DNA of 32,308 nt from Bacilli bacterium (GTDB lineage: Bacteria; Bacillota_I; Bacilli_A; ML615J-28; CAG-698). Shown here in pieces: positions 1 to 7,797 of the stretch. Positions within the stretch are counted from its first letter, which is position 1. Each line of letters starts with the position of its first letter. The notes beneath the pieces were generated by a model. That model had not been told where the DNA came from, searched no databases, and worked only from the letters and a program-made list of their open reading frames with translations. The translations under genes were made by a program, and so were the position numbers. The DNA is taken from positions 1 through 32,308 of the forward strand of contig JAFSVH010000127.1 of assembly GCA_017450215.1 (NCBI GenBank). The letters are read 5' to 3'.

Positions 1-53
1 AACTCGCATATTCAGCTTGGAAGGCTGACGTTCTGCCGTTGAACTATACCTGC
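1..53 (-). tRNA. tRNA-Gly(TCC), 3' end cut off by window edge
   Basis: The minus strand begins GCAGGTATAGTTC and carries the anticodon arm TCAGC-CT-TCC-AA-GCTGA, so the anticodon is TCC (Gly). The acceptor 5' strand, D arm and anticodon arm are present. The T arm is cut by the window start. It is the last of four tRNA genes transcribed leftward. Confidence 0.9.
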
Positions 54-63
54 ATAAATTAAA

Positions 64-140
64 TGGTCGGGAAAACAGGATTCGAACCTGCGACATCTTG
101 GTCCCAAACCAAGCGCTCTACCAAGCTGAGCTATTTCCCG
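64..140 (-). tRNA. tRNA-Pro(TGG)
   Basis: A full cloverleaf reads on the minus strand. The acceptor strands are CGGGAAA and TTTCCCG, the anticodon arm is CTTGG-TT-TGG-GA-CCAAG, the T loop is GTTCGAATC, and the CCA tail is encoded (64-66). The anticodon TGG decodes proline. Confidence 0.95.
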
Positions 141-149
141 AGAGGTTAC

Positions 150-226
150 TGGCGCGCTAAGCAGGACTCGAACCCGCAACCCCTTGGTCCGTAGCCAAGT
201 ACTCTATCCAATTGAGCTATTAGCGC
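150..226 (-). tRNA. tRNA-Arg(ACG)
   Basis: A full cloverleaf reads on the minus strand. The acceptor strands are GCGCTAA and TTAGCGC, the anticodon arm is CTTGG-CT-ACG-GA-CCAAG, and the CCA is encoded (150-152). In bacteria A34 of this tRNA is normally changed to inosine, so it reads CGU, CGC and CGA. It would be the ligand of the T-box at 27125-27463 if that specifier is CGC. Confidence 0.95.
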
Positions 227-241
227 AAAAAACATATAAAC

Positions 242-317
242 TGGCGGTCTCGACGGGACTTGAACCCGCGATCTCCAGTGTGACAGACTGGCATGTTAAC
301 CACTACACCACGAGACC
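242..317 (-). tRNA. tRNA-Asp(GTC)
   Basis: A full cloverleaf reads on the minus strand. It begins GGTCTCG, has the anticodon arm CCAGT-CT-GTC-AC-ACTGG, and has an encoded CCA (242-244). It is the first gene of the tRNA cluster and sits about 12 bases downstream of the predicted transcription start. Confidence 0.95.
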
Positions 318-335
318 ACTACAAAATACTATACG

Positions 336-364
336 ATTTTAACATATTCTAAAATTAAAGTCAA
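336..364 (-). promoter_or_regulatory. Promoter of the tRNA cluster
   Basis: On the minus strand TTGACT (359-364) is followed after 17 bases by TAAAAT (336-341), close to the sigma-A consensus. The start would fall near 329, just before tRNA-Asp. Confidence 0.75.
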
Positions 365-365
365 T

Positions 366-392
366 AAATAAAATGAATATGCAATTTTATTT
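366..392 (-). terminator. Possible weak AT-only terminator after the VanZ-like gene
   Basis: AAATAAAAT (366-374) and ATTTTATTT (384-392) form a 9-bp inverted repeat with a 9-base loop. It lies between the VanZ-like gene and the tRNA promoter. It has no GC pairs in the stem, so its strength is doubtful. Confidence 0.3.
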
Positions 393-421
393 TTATGTGA
401 AAAACTATAATATTTTGTTAG

Positions 422-946
422 TTAATTTATATTATTTTTTTGATTATTATTTCTATAATAAATTAAAGCTATTATGAAACATATTAACATTGCAGTAATA
501 TACCCACTGTAATCAATCATAATATCTTTAAAATTTGCGTCTCTTCCACTTGGAATCACTTGAAGCAATTCTGATATAGTTGCAATTAATGCTCCACTAA
601 TCAAGCAAAGAATTAACGAAAAATAGAATTTCTTATTTAAGAAGCTCCTAAAAGTTAGAAAGCCAAATATACCAATTAAGCCAAACCAACCATAATGACC
701 AATTAGTTTTCTAATTACAGAATGAGCCACATCATGATCTAATTCTTTATTTGTCACATCTTCTATTATTTTCACAACCTCTTCTGTCACACTACCAGAT
801 AAAGCAGCTGATTTATCTGCTGATTCAAGTGATAAAAAGAAATGAGTAAGAATAGATGCTATAAACAATCCCAAAAATATCCATTTTATAAATGAATATT
901 TTTCATATAAAAGATTTTCAAATCTATTCTGTCTTATTTTCATCAT
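422..946 (-). CDS. VanZ-like family membrane protein
   Basis: A small membrane protein of about 174 residues with the VanZ-like core. Hydrophobic segments follow the N-terminal basic stretch, the middle (GWFGLIGIFGFLTFRSF) and the C-terminus. The conserved VanZ signature is visible late in the chain as SELLQVIPSGRDANFKDIMID. An in-frame TTG lies further out at 991, but ATG 946 (followed at once by ATG 943) suits the family better and gives a 23-base overlap with the DUF368 gene upstream. VanZ gives low-level teicoplanin resistance in the enterococcal vanA cluster; most VanZ-like proteins have no known function. Its place behind cps regulators and a carrier translocase fits an envelope role. 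The biochemical role is unknown. Confidence 0.8.
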   Translation of the reverse strand: MMKIRQNRFENLLYEKYSFIKWIFLGLFIASILTHFFLSLESADKSAALSGSVTEEVVKIIEDVTNKELDHDVAHSVIRKLIGHYGWFGLIGIFGFLTFRSFLNKKFYFSLILCLISGALIATISELLQVIPSGRDANFKDIMIDYSGYITAMLICFIIALIYYRNNNQKNNIN

Positions 947-1886
947 GATTAACCTGTTCTTTTTCAACGTTAGATTCAAGTTTATTGACAAATATACCGA
1001 ATAATATTCCTAATGCAATAGTTATTATAGAAACAATATAAACAAAGATATTATTCCAATCAATAACATAAGTTTTAGCTGTCAAATATATAATAGCAAA
1101 AGGTGAAACAATTAGTAAACCAAGAATTGAAAAATAAACAATTGATTCAAATTTTTCCTTTAACATCTTTATTAACTTAGACATTAATATAACACCAACT
1201 ATTGCACCAAATATAAAGACAACAATATTAACTAAATATAAAGTGAAATTAGTAAAATTCCAATCAATAATACATTTACCAAATCCTTTTAATAGCATAA
1301 TGATACTATCATAATAGCCTAGTGCTAAAACTAGCAAGCTACCACTAATACCAGGAATAATCATAGTTCCACTTGCAATCATACCACAGCCGAACAAAGG
1401 AAGTAAGAACCAAGGTGAAAACGAAGGTTCGTGATTAGTTCCAGCATTTAGAAGTGTAACTGTAATCATCACACCCATTGCGATAATACAAACAATAATC
1501 TCTTTAATATAATTGTTTTTCTTCTCTTTTTTATCTTCTTTTGAAGCATTAATTCCCATCTTTAAAGTCTTAGGTATCGTAATAATAACTAGACCAACAA
1601 AGAAGCACACAGTTTGAAGCGGAAAATTAGTTAAGAAATATGATATTAAAACTATATCAAGAATAAACCCAATAATAAAGCCTAAACCAAGATATAGATC
1701 CTTAATTATGATTTTCAAAGGATGCTTTGTTAAAGCGGAGATATCATCAATTAATCTATCATATATATTTAATATGATAGCTAATGTCCCAATGCTAAAA
1801 CCAGGAACTGTAACATCTAACCCAATTAAAAATCCTTTAAATAAATCAATGAATATATCAATTATTTTCTTACCTTTATTTTTCAT
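924..1886 (-). CDS. DUF368 / PopT-type undecaprenyl-phosphate translocase
   Basis: A polytopic membrane protein of 320 residues in the DUF368 family. Members (PopT) have been shown to flip undecaprenyl phosphate back across the membrane, recycling the lipid carrier for peptidoglycan and surface polymers. The family motif appears twice, as VPGFSIGTLAIILNIYDRLI near the N-terminus and IPGISGSLLVLALGYYDSII in the middle, as expected of an internally duplicated transporter. The first copy has SIG where SGG is usual. ATG 1886 is chosen over the more upstream codon at 1913 because TAAGGAGTT lies just before it (core CTCCTT on the plus strand at 1894-1899). It follows the GlmU-like gene, with a small hairpin between, and overlaps the VanZ-like gene. 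Confidence 0.85.
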   Translation of the reverse strand: MKNKGKKIIDIFIDLFKGFLIGLDVTVPGFSIGTLAIILNIYDRLIDDISALTKHPLKIIIKDLYLGLGFIIGFILDIVLISYFLTNFPLQTVCFFVGLVIITIPKTLKMGINASKEDKKEKKNNYIKEIIVCIIAMGVMITVTLLNAGTNHEPSFSPWFLLPLFGCGMIASGTMIIPGISGSLLVLALGYYDSIIMLLKGFGKCIIDWNFTNFTLYLVNIVVFIFGAIVGVILMSKLIKMLKEKFESIVYFSILGLLIVSPFAIIYLTAKTYVIDWNNIFVYIVSIITIALGILFGIFVNKLESNVEKEQVNHDENKTE

Positions 1887-1905
1887 AGGATAACTCCTTA
1901 AATAA

Positions 1906-1927
1906 AACTCCATAAAACTATGGAGTT
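1906..1927 (-). terminator. Hairpin between the GlmU-like and DUF368 genes
   Basis: AACTCCATA (1906-1914) and TATGGAGTT (1919-1927) form a perfect 9-bp stem with a 4-base loop. On the minus strand it is followed by TTATTT. It may be a weak terminator or attenuator. It lies just upstream of the DUF368 ribosome binding site, so it could also affect translation. Confidence 0.45.
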
Positions 1928-1959
1928 AATATTTATAGCTTATATAATTAGCTTTAGTT

Positions 1960-2694
1960 TTATTTGTTTAAAATAGAATTTTCTAATTCTTTTAAAGTTA
2001 CCATATCATTAATACCAACAACATGACAATCATTCTTTACAACATAACTATCAACTTTATATTCTTCACCTAAAATAGCAACAATATCAGTTAAATAATA
2101 TTCATGTTGTTTATTGTTGTTATTAACTTTACTTAGTGCATCAAATAATAATTGATTATCTACTGCATATACTCCAACGTTTATTTCTTTAATCTTCTTT
2201 TCTTCTTTATTACAATCCTTGTATTCTACAATTCTACTAATATTTTTACCTTTTCTTACGATACGACCATACATCATTGGATCATCTAAGATTGAAGTCA
2301 TTACTGTTAATACATTGCCATTTTTAATATGTGCATCAACCATATTAGCAACCATTTCTTTTGTAATTAAAGGCATATCACCTGGAATAATCAATGTAAT
2401 ACTATCTTTATCATCAATTAATACATTCTTCGTAGTCATCATTGCATCTGCTGTACCTAATTGGTTTTCTTGAGTAACATGAATACAATCTTCAGGAAGA
2501 ACTTCAATTAATTTTTCCTTTTTATATCCTACAACTACTACAATCTTATTAACCTTCACTTCATGAAGTGTATCAATAATATGATTAATAATAGGTTTAC
2601 CCAAAAATGGTGTAGCACATTTTGGTAATTCTGGATTATTCATCCGAGTGCCTTTTCCACCAGCTAGTATTACAGCATTAATTTTATAATTCAT
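1960..2694 (-). CDS. GlmU-type N-acetylglucosamine-1-phosphate uridylyltransferase, single domain
   Basis: A 244-residue nucleotidyltransferase matching the N-terminal half of GlmU, which makes UDP-GlcNAc from GlcNAc-1-P and UTP. The nucleotide-binding loop is L10-AGGKGTRM with K25 after it. QLGTADA (78-84), the metal-binding Asp in GDMPL (105-109), YGRIVR, EYKD, EINVGVY and a late GIND (equivalent to the uridylyltransferase Asn227 region) all follow in order. Full GlmU is about 450 residues; this protein stops where the left-handed beta-helix acetyltransferase half would start. It is therefore a uridylyltransferase that cannot acetylate GlcN-1-P. A GGGAG site precedes the ATG. It lies 16 bases after the phosphatase gene. 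It could act on another sugar 1-phosphate, but the motifs favour GlcNAc-1-P. Confidence 0.85.
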   Translation of the reverse strand: MNYKINAVILAGGKGTRMNNPELPKCATPFLGKPIINHIIDTLHEVKVNKIVVVVGYKKEKLIEVLPEDCIHVTQENQLGTADAMMTTKNVLIDDKDSITLIIPGDMPLITKEMVANMVDAHIKNGNVLTVMTSILDDPMMYGRIVRKGKNISRIVEYKDCNKEEKKIKEINVGVYAVDNQLLFDALSKVNNNNKQHEYYLTDIVAILGEEYKVDSYVVKNDCHVVGINDMVTLKELENSILNK

Positions 2695-2710
2695 TTTTTT
2701 CTCCCGTTTC

Positions 2711-3457
2711 TTATTTTAATATTTTACTTGGATTATTTTTGAACAAATTAAACGCAACACTTTCACCAAATTTTTTATAAATAAAATTAAAGGCATCAAG
2801 AAAATCATTATCTCTATTTTCATGGATATCAGAGCCTACCATGTCAACAAGACCAAATTTAATTAATTTTAAGATGAATCTTTGTCTTTTTCTATTAACA
2901 TCTCTCCCTAAAACACTCGAAGCATTAACCTGAATTAATGCTTTCGTGCTTTTTATTTCTTCAACTTTATTTATGTCATCAATATATTGATAACGCTCAA
3001 TATGAGCGATAATTGGTTGATAACCTTTTGAAATTAAAGAATAGCTAACTTCACTAATATCAATTTCTTTAGTATAAGAAAATTCAATCAAATAATTCTT
3101 TGTATTATTAATCCCTCTAACAAATCCTGTTTGAATTCTTTCAAGTAATCGATTAATACTTCCACTCATTGAATGAACATAGATTTCTCTACCTAAATAT
3201 AAATTAATATCTTTATATTTCTTATTTACTTCTTCTTTTAAAATCGCAAAATGTTTATCAATCAATTCATTACTAGATTCAAACATTCCAGATCTATAAT
3301 GAGGAGTACAAATAATACCTTTCACACCATTTTTAATTTCATTATCAATCATTAATAGTGATGCATCTAGAGATGTTGAACCATCATCAACTTCATGAAT
3401 GAAGTGAGAATGGCAATCAACTAATTCTAGATTTGAAAAATCAATTTTATTTTTCAT
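2711..3457 (-). CDS. CpsB/YwqE-type PHP-domain tyrosine-protein phosphatase
   Basis: A 248-residue metal-dependent phosphatase of the PHP superfamily that removes phosphate from the bacterial tyrosine kinase controlling exopolysaccharide assembly. The metal motif DCHSHFIHEVDDGS is near the N-terminus, followed by CTPHY, the GREIY strand, the IAHIERY block, QVNASSVLG and VGSDIHENR. Together these supply the His/Asp/Glu metal ligands. ATG 3457 is chosen because AAAGG precedes it by 8 bases; longer in-frame extensions run into the kinase gene and have no site. It overlaps the end of the kinase gene by 11 bases, so the two are very likely translationally coupled. No missing catalytic residue is seen. 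Confidence 0.9.
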   Translation of the reverse strand: MKNKIDFSNLELVDCHSHFIHEVDDGSTSLDASLLMIDNEIKNGVKGIICTPHYRSGMFESSNELIDKHFAILKEEVNKKYKDINLYLGREIYVHSMSGSINRLLERIQTGFVRGINNTKNYLIEFSYTKEIDISEVSYSLISKGYQPIIAHIERYQYIDDINKVEEIKSTKALIQVNASSVLGRDVNRKRQRFILKLIKFGLVDMVGSDIHENRDNDFLDAFNFIYKKFGESVAFNLFKNNPSKILK

Positions 3458-4184
3458 CACCATAGCCTTTGTTATAATAATATTTTCCGTATCCATAATA
3501 ATCTCCACGATAACTTGAATCTGGATTATAGAATGTAAATACGGCACCAATAATCTTAATGTTATTCATCTTTAATAGATTAATAGCTTCTTTTACTTGA
3601 TTCTTCTTTGTCTTTCCTGATGCTACATTAAATACAACACCATCAGATAATCTAGCAATATGAATATAATCACTAATCATTAATACTGGTGGAGAGTCAA
3701 GCAATACAAAATCAAATTCTTCTCTTAAGTGTTTAATGAAGTCAGACATTTTTTCACTTGTAAGAATGAATGATGAACTTTGGATACTACTTCCTCGATT
3801 GCAAATATAAACATTATCATAAGATGTCTTTTTAATCGCTTTTTCAAAAGGAATCTTATCTAATAAATAATCACCTAACCCTCCAACATTTTCAATTAAG
3901 AATGGACGATGAACTCTTGGCTTTCTAAAATCTAAATCAACAACAATAACCTTCTTTCCACTTGCACCAAGTGCAACTGCAAGATTAACAGCAGTAGTTG
4001 TCTTTGCTTCTCCTGAAACAGATGATTCGATTTGAATAACTTTTCTATCTTTATCTAAACCCCAATAAAGGATATTATCTTTTAATCTATTGATAGATTC
4101 GTTAACCCAATTATGGTTATTAACATCATAAACAATAGAATCTCCTCTTAAAAGTTTATTTTTCTTTCCTAGTTTTGAACTCAT
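3447..4184 (-). CDS. CpsD/CapB-type tyrosine autokinase (BY-kinase)
   Basis: A 245-residue cytoplasmic BY-kinase. Together with its membrane activator (next gene upstream) it sets the length and export of surface polysaccharide. The Walker A region is at 54-63, Walker A' is VVDLDFRKPR (81-90), and Walker B is FVLLDSPPVL. The C-terminus has a tyrosine cluster (eight Tyr in about 18 residues, YRGDYYGYGKYYYNKGYG), the site of autophosphorylation. The Walker A loop is odd: SGEAKTTT, where relatives usually have PGEGKST, so the Gly before the Lys is Ala. Start ATG overlaps the preceding stop as ATGA (4181-4184). Gene order CpsC-CpsD-CpsB is typical. Confidence 0.9.
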   Translation of the reverse strand: MSSKLGKKNKLLRGDSIVYDVNNHNWVNESINRLKDNILYWGLDKDRKVIQIESSVSGEAKTTTAVNLAVALGASGKKVIVVDLDFRKPRVHRPFLIENVGGLGDYLLDKIPFEKAIKKTSYDNVYICNRGSSIQSSSFILTSEKMSDFIKHLREEFDFVLLDSPPVLMISDYIHIARLSDGVVFNVASGKTKKNQVKEAINLLKMNNIKIIGAVFTFYNPDSSYRGDYYGYGKYYYNKGYGDEK

Positions 4185-4975
4185 TCTTTTTCTCCTCCCT
4201 TAGTATCTACTAAATTTGGGATTGTGGCAATAACATTAATCTTGTAATAACGTTCAAATTCTTCTTTATCTTTATAAGTATCATCCATTAAATATTTAAT
4301 TAAAATAATACCAAATGATAAAGCAAGACCTACTGCAAAGCAAATAGCAATAATAGTAGCAGCTCCACGCTTAGCCTCACTATTTTTAGCTTTATCCATT
4401 ACAGAAATAGAATTAGATAAAATTTCATATGTCAATTTACCATTATCATTTGTAGTATTATTTACAAGATAAATCATTGAATCAACTAATTCATTTACTA
4501 CTTTTACTGCTTCTTGATCTTTTCCATCGCCTTTAGCTGTATAAGAAATCTTAACAACTAAAGAATTATTACCATTAGAAACACTAAGATTGTTTTTCAC
4601 GCTTTTATATGTAAGTTCTGGATAATCATTCTTTAAATTTTCAATAGCACGATCAATAACTAAATTTGATGTAATAAAATCTTCAACAGTATTAATTAGT
4701 TGAATAGAATACATATAATTTGTATATTCAGTAGTAGTTTGAGTACCAGTTTTATTAACATCAACCATTACTAAAGTCGTTGTTGAAGCAGTATAAGAAT
4801 GTTCTTTAAAGCCAAGGCCATAAATTGAACCAGCCAAAGTACAAACAAAAGTAATAATTAATATCAATAATATATTCTTTCTAACTACGAAAAGTATCTC
4901 ACCTAATGTTAAACTTTTTTCTTCATTCATTTCATTTGCAATCTCATTATTGCTAACATTTCCATAACTTTCCAT
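4181..4975 (-). CDS. CpsC/CapA/Wzz-type chain-length determinant and kinase activator
   Basis: A 264-residue polysaccharide co-polymerase. It has an N-terminal cytoplasmic stretch, a first membrane helix near 34-53, an extracellular loop (about 55-200), and a second helix near 205-227 followed by a short cytosolic tail (KYLMDDTYKDKEEF). In Gram-positive systems this tail binds and activates the tyrosine kinase encoded next. AGGAGG lies 7 bases before the ATG and a good promoter lies at 4999-5027. It is the first gene of a six-gene run. No glycosyltransferase, flippase or polymerase genes lie in this window, so the polymer under control must be encoded elsewhere. Confidence 0.9.
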   Translation of the reverse strand: MESYGNVSNNEIANEMNEEKSLTLGEILFVVRKNILLILIITFVCTLAGSIYGLGFKEHSYTASTTTLVMVDVNKTGTQTTTEYTNYMYSIQLINTVEDFITSNLVIDRAIENLKNDYPELTYKSVKNNLSVSNGNNSLVVKISYTAKGDGKDQEAVKVVNELVDSMIYLVNNTTNDNGKLTYEILSNSISVMDKAKNSEAKRGAATIIAICFAVGLALSFGIILIKYLMDDTYKDKEEFERYYKINVIATIPNLVDTKGGEKE

Positions 4976-4998
4976 GTGGAAACCTCCTAATTTAACCT

Positions 4999-5027
4999 AT
5001 CTTATCATATAATTATAAAAAAATCAA
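4999..5027 (-). promoter_or_regulatory. Promoter of the cps-like operon
   Basis: On the minus strand TTGATT (5022-5027) and TAAGAT (4999-5004) are 17 bases apart. The start would be near 4992, upstream of the AGGAGG of the CpsC-like gene. Confidence 0.65.
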
Positions 5028-5121
5028 TTTTTCTTGTATTTTATCAATATTTTTTAGAATAAAAATATAATAAACATGAGCATAATCAATATTTATTATA
5101 TTTTTTTCTCCCTATTTAGTA

Positions 5122-5154
5122 TTATTAAATATTTATTTAATGTTTATTTAATAA
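5122..5154. repeat. AT-only inverted repeat between the NahK-like and CpsC-like genes
   Basis: TTATTAAATA (5122-5131) and TATTTAATAA (5145-5154) are perfect reverse complements 13 bases apart. They lie just past the stop of the NahK-like gene. It could be a weak terminator or chance in very AT-rich sequence. Confidence 0.3.
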
Positions 5155-5162
5155 TTATTTAT

Positions 5163-6338
5163 TTAATCTTTAATTATATATTCCTCAGGATAATCATATT
5201 CAATTAGAGCTTCATTAATTATATCAATAATACTTTCTTTATTTTGTTCAACACATAATGCTAAAGCCAATTGGTTTTTTGCTCTTTCTAAGTTATGTTG
5301 TGGTCTATCATCATTAATCTTGAAATAAATATTACCAGCAATATAGTCTTCTAAGAAACGCATACCTAATTCTATAGTAATTAATCTAAATCCAGAATAA
5401 AGAGTTTTAACTTCTTCTTTAGATATATATTCATGATAAGTTCCTGTAGTATCTTTCTTTCCCTTAAGTTCAAGTAAGAAACCATTAGAAAATTTACGAA
5501 CAAAATCTAAATTAATTCCAACTTTACTCAAATCAACTTCATCTTCTAAAGCAGTAGAAGCTCCACCTCTTAAAGCATCACCAAAGTCATAAGCAATAGC
5601 ACCTTTCATAGCAGTATCTAAATCGATTAGACACATATAATGTCCTGTTTTTTCATCTAACATAACATTACTTAATTTTGTATCATTATGACATACTCTA
5701 CGTTTAATCGTTTTATCCTCTAATTTATTAACTATTTCATCTAATGCACCTTTTCTTTCCACAATGAAATTAATTTCATCCTTAACACTTTCGATTAATT
5801 CAGGATCTTCTTTCCTCTTTTGTTCTACTAATTTCATGAAATTAATATAACGTTTTGGAGTATTATGGAAATCAACGATTGGATCATCAATTAATCTTGA
5901 ATGGAAATCATAAAGCATGTAATGGAAATTACCTACAGCACGACCAACTTCAAAGAAAAGTTGTGGATCTGTAAGTTGTTCATAACATACACCACCTTCA
6001 ATATATTCCATACAACGATAATATTCATTATCAACAATGGCAACCCATTGATCATAACGAGTAGAAACTAAATTCAAGCCTGCTCTATTTCTACTTTTAC
6101 CATCATACACACATTTACGCATAATATGATTAGTTAATAATACCATATTATTCATAACTCCAAATGGAGATTTGAATACATTATGGTTAATTTGTTGCAA
6201 AATATATCTACATTCAGGAAATGTAACCATGAATGTATTATTAATGTGTCCACTAGTAAGTTGTCTAATATCAACTATACTATCAACATTAAAATACTCT
6301 TTCGCAACTTTCAAAATATATTCTTTAGATTTTTTCAT
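5163..6338 (-). CDS. NahK-like sugar 1-kinase (APH-fold phosphotransferase)
   Basis: A 391-residue kinase of the aminoglycoside-phosphotransferase fold. It resembles bifidobacterial N-acetylhexosamine 1-kinase (NahK), which makes GlcNAc-1-P or GalNAc-1-P from the free sugar. Family features seen are TSGHINNTFMV (nucleotide loop), YILQQINHNVFKSPFGVMNN near the N-terminus, the catalytic CHNDTKLSNVML loop near residue 217, and IDLDTAMKG followed by DFGDALR (metal-binding Asp). The start has AAAGGGG about 12 bases upstream, a slightly long gap. It lies downstream of the glycerate kinase gene and 188 bases upstream of the cps-like operon. Substrate is inferred; other small sugars or choline-like substrates cannot be ruled out. 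Confidence 0.75.
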   Translation of the reverse strand: MKKSKEYILKVAKEYFNVDSIVDIRQLTSGHINNTFMVTFPECRYILQQINHNVFKSPFGVMNNMVLLTNHIMRKCVYDGKSRNRAGLNLVSTRYDQWVAIVDNEYYRCMEYIEGGVCYEQLTDPQLFFEVGRAVGNFHYMLYDFHSRLIDDPIVDFHNTPKRYINFMKLVEQKRKEDPELIESVKDEINFIVERKGALDEIVNKLEDKTIKRRVCHNDTKLSNVMLDEKTGHYMCLIDLDTAMKGAIAYDFGDALRGGASTALEDEVDLSKVGINLDFVRKFSNGFLLELKGKKDTTGTYHEYISKEEVKTLYSGFRLITIELGMRFLEDYIAGNIYFKINDDRPQHNLERAKNQLALALCVEQNKESIIDIINEALIEYDYPEEYIIKD

Positions 6339-6365
6339 TTTCTGTTTTTTCCCCTTTGCTATATT

Positions 6366-6374
6366 ATTTTACCA
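6366..6374 (-). promoter_or_regulatory. Possible extended -10 before the NahK-like gene
   Basis: The minus strand has TGGTAAAAT (TGn plus TAAAAT) about 28 bases before the start codon. No good -35 box is seen at 16-18 bases. The gene may instead be read from the glycerate kinase promoter. Confidence 0.3.
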
Positions 6375-6435
6375 CACCAAATCAAAGAATAGTAATTTAT
6401 TTATAAAATTTTCTATTTTTCATATATCATAAGTA

Positions 6436-7632
6436 TTAAAGTTTTATTTCAGAAATTATTTTATCAATCCTATTATAGCTTTCTTCAATTAAAGCTTTAT
6501 TATCCAAATCTTTAACTTCATTTTTTTGAAATAATGAATAAACATCAAAATTAACTTCATTATCTAAATCAATAGAACCAAAAATGCCAATTAGTTTTTT
6601 ATTTTCTTTTTCACATCTATCTCTAATTTCACTAATAACCTTACCATCAAAAGATTGAGAATCAATCTTTCCTTCTCCTGTAATTACAATATCAGCTTTT
6701 TCAATCAAATTATCAAAATCATTTAATCTTAATATTGTCTTTATTCCACTTAATATTTCTCCATCAAGAAGAGAATGAACAGCATAGCCAATACCACCTG
6801 CAGCACCACTACCAGGAGAATATACATCATTAGGATCAACACCCAAATCTTTTTCACATAATTTACTAAAAAATTTTAGATTATCATCTAAAACAACTAA
6901 ATCTTCTTCTGTTGCTCCTTTTTGTCTAGCAAAGACAAAACTAGCTCCTTTTGGTCCATATAAAGGATTAGTAACATCACATAAACAATATATCTTTACC
7001 TTCTCTAATAATTTTGCCATATTAGGGTCTTTTTTTATCTTTACAATATTATTTAAAGTTTTACCATCAGGAATAAAGCAAAAACCTTTTGAATCATAAA
7101 ATTCATAACCAAGTGAAGCACACATGCCTACTCCACAATCATTAGAAATAGATCCACCTAAGCAAATATATATTTCTTCAACATTGTATTTATATATTGC
7201 ATCTTTAATTAATTCACCAACTCCATAAGTAGTAACTCTACCTGGGTCATTGTGTTTCTCTTTATATTTAAATCCAACAACACTACTAACTTCAATAAAA
7301 GCAAGTGTCTTATTGTTTATCCTTACAATTCCATAATAAGAATCAATCAATTTTAAAAAAGGTCCTTCAACTTTTTTATTAACTACAAAAGCTTCAATAC
7401 CTCTATTATTATAACCACTAATAATAGCTTCAACACTTCCTTCTCCACCATCAGCAATATTAACACATGTTATATTATCAATATCATCATTCTTATATTT
7501 TAATAAACAATCTTTAATTATATTATTTATTGTATAAGAAGAAAAAGTTCCTTTAAAGGAATCCATTGCTATTAATATATTGAATAATTTTTTATTAATA
7601 ATTCTTGTAAATAATTTGTTTTTCTTATTCAT
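6436..7632 (-). CDS. Glycerate kinase (GarK/GlxK type)
   Basis: A 398-residue kinase of the type-1 glycerate kinase family, phosphorylating D-glycerate with ATP to feed lower glycolysis. Seen in order are the start block ILIAMDSFKGTFSS, DGGEGS, the FIEVSSVVGF block, DPGRVTTYGVGELI, GGSISNDCGVGM, CDVTNPLYGPKGA, PGSGAAGGIGYA and the late ITGEGKIDSQSFDGKV. Length is usual for the family (about 380), with roughly 18 extra basic residues at the N-terminus. AAGGTG precedes the ATG. It is divergent from the TetR gene at 7798, which may regulate it. No clear terminator separates it from the NahK-like gene. Confidence 0.9.
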   Translation of the reverse strand: MNKKNKLFTRIINKKLFNILIAMDSFKGTFSSYTINNIIKDCLLKYKNDDIDNITCVNIADGGEGSVEAIISGYNNRGIEAFVVNKKVEGPFLKLIDSYYGIVRINNKTLAFIEVSSVVGFKYKEKHNDPGRVTTYGVGELIKDAIYKYNVEEIYICLGGSISNDCGVGMCASLGYEFYDSKGFCFIPDGKTLNNIVKIKKDPNMAKLLEKVKIYCLCDVTNPLYGPKGASFVFARQKGATEEDLVVLDDNLKFFSKLCEKDLGVDPNDVYSPGSGAAGGIGYAVHSLLDGEILSGIKTILRLNDFDNLIEKADIVITGEGKIDSQSFDGKVISEIRDRCEKENKKLIGIFGSIDLDNEVNFDVYSLFQKNEVKDLDNKALIEESYNRIDKIISEIKL

Positions 7633-7649
7633 TTTTACACCTTATATAT

Positions 7650-7678
7650 ATTATAACAAATCAACAAGAAAATGAAAA
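7650..7678 (-). promoter_or_regulatory. Possible promoter of the glycerate kinase gene
   Basis: On the minus strand TTTTCA (7673-7678) and a perfect TATAAT (7650-7655) are 17 bases apart. The leader would be very short, about 11 bases, which lowers confidence. Confidence 0.4.
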
Positions 7679-7757
7679 GAAAATATAAATCAACAAAATG
7701 AATAATATTAAACATTTTGTCTATTATCTCTCCTTTTTTAAGCATTTTTTAAGGTAC

Positions 7758-7763
7758 TATAAT
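7758..7763 (+). promoter_or_regulatory. Possible -10 box of the TetR gene
   Basis: TATAAT occurs at 7758-7763, and a second copy at 7765-7770, about 30-40 bases before the start codon. The -35 region (TTTTTA, 7735-7740) is poor. Confidence 0.35.
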
Positions 7764-7797
7764 TTATAATAAAGAAAATAAATTTAAGTGGTGAATT

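Noticed and set aside
1708..2473. Plus-strand open frames opposite the DUF368 and GlmU-like genes
   Set aside because: They are opposite-strand frames of well-supported genes, have no ribosome binding sites and no recognisable protein features.
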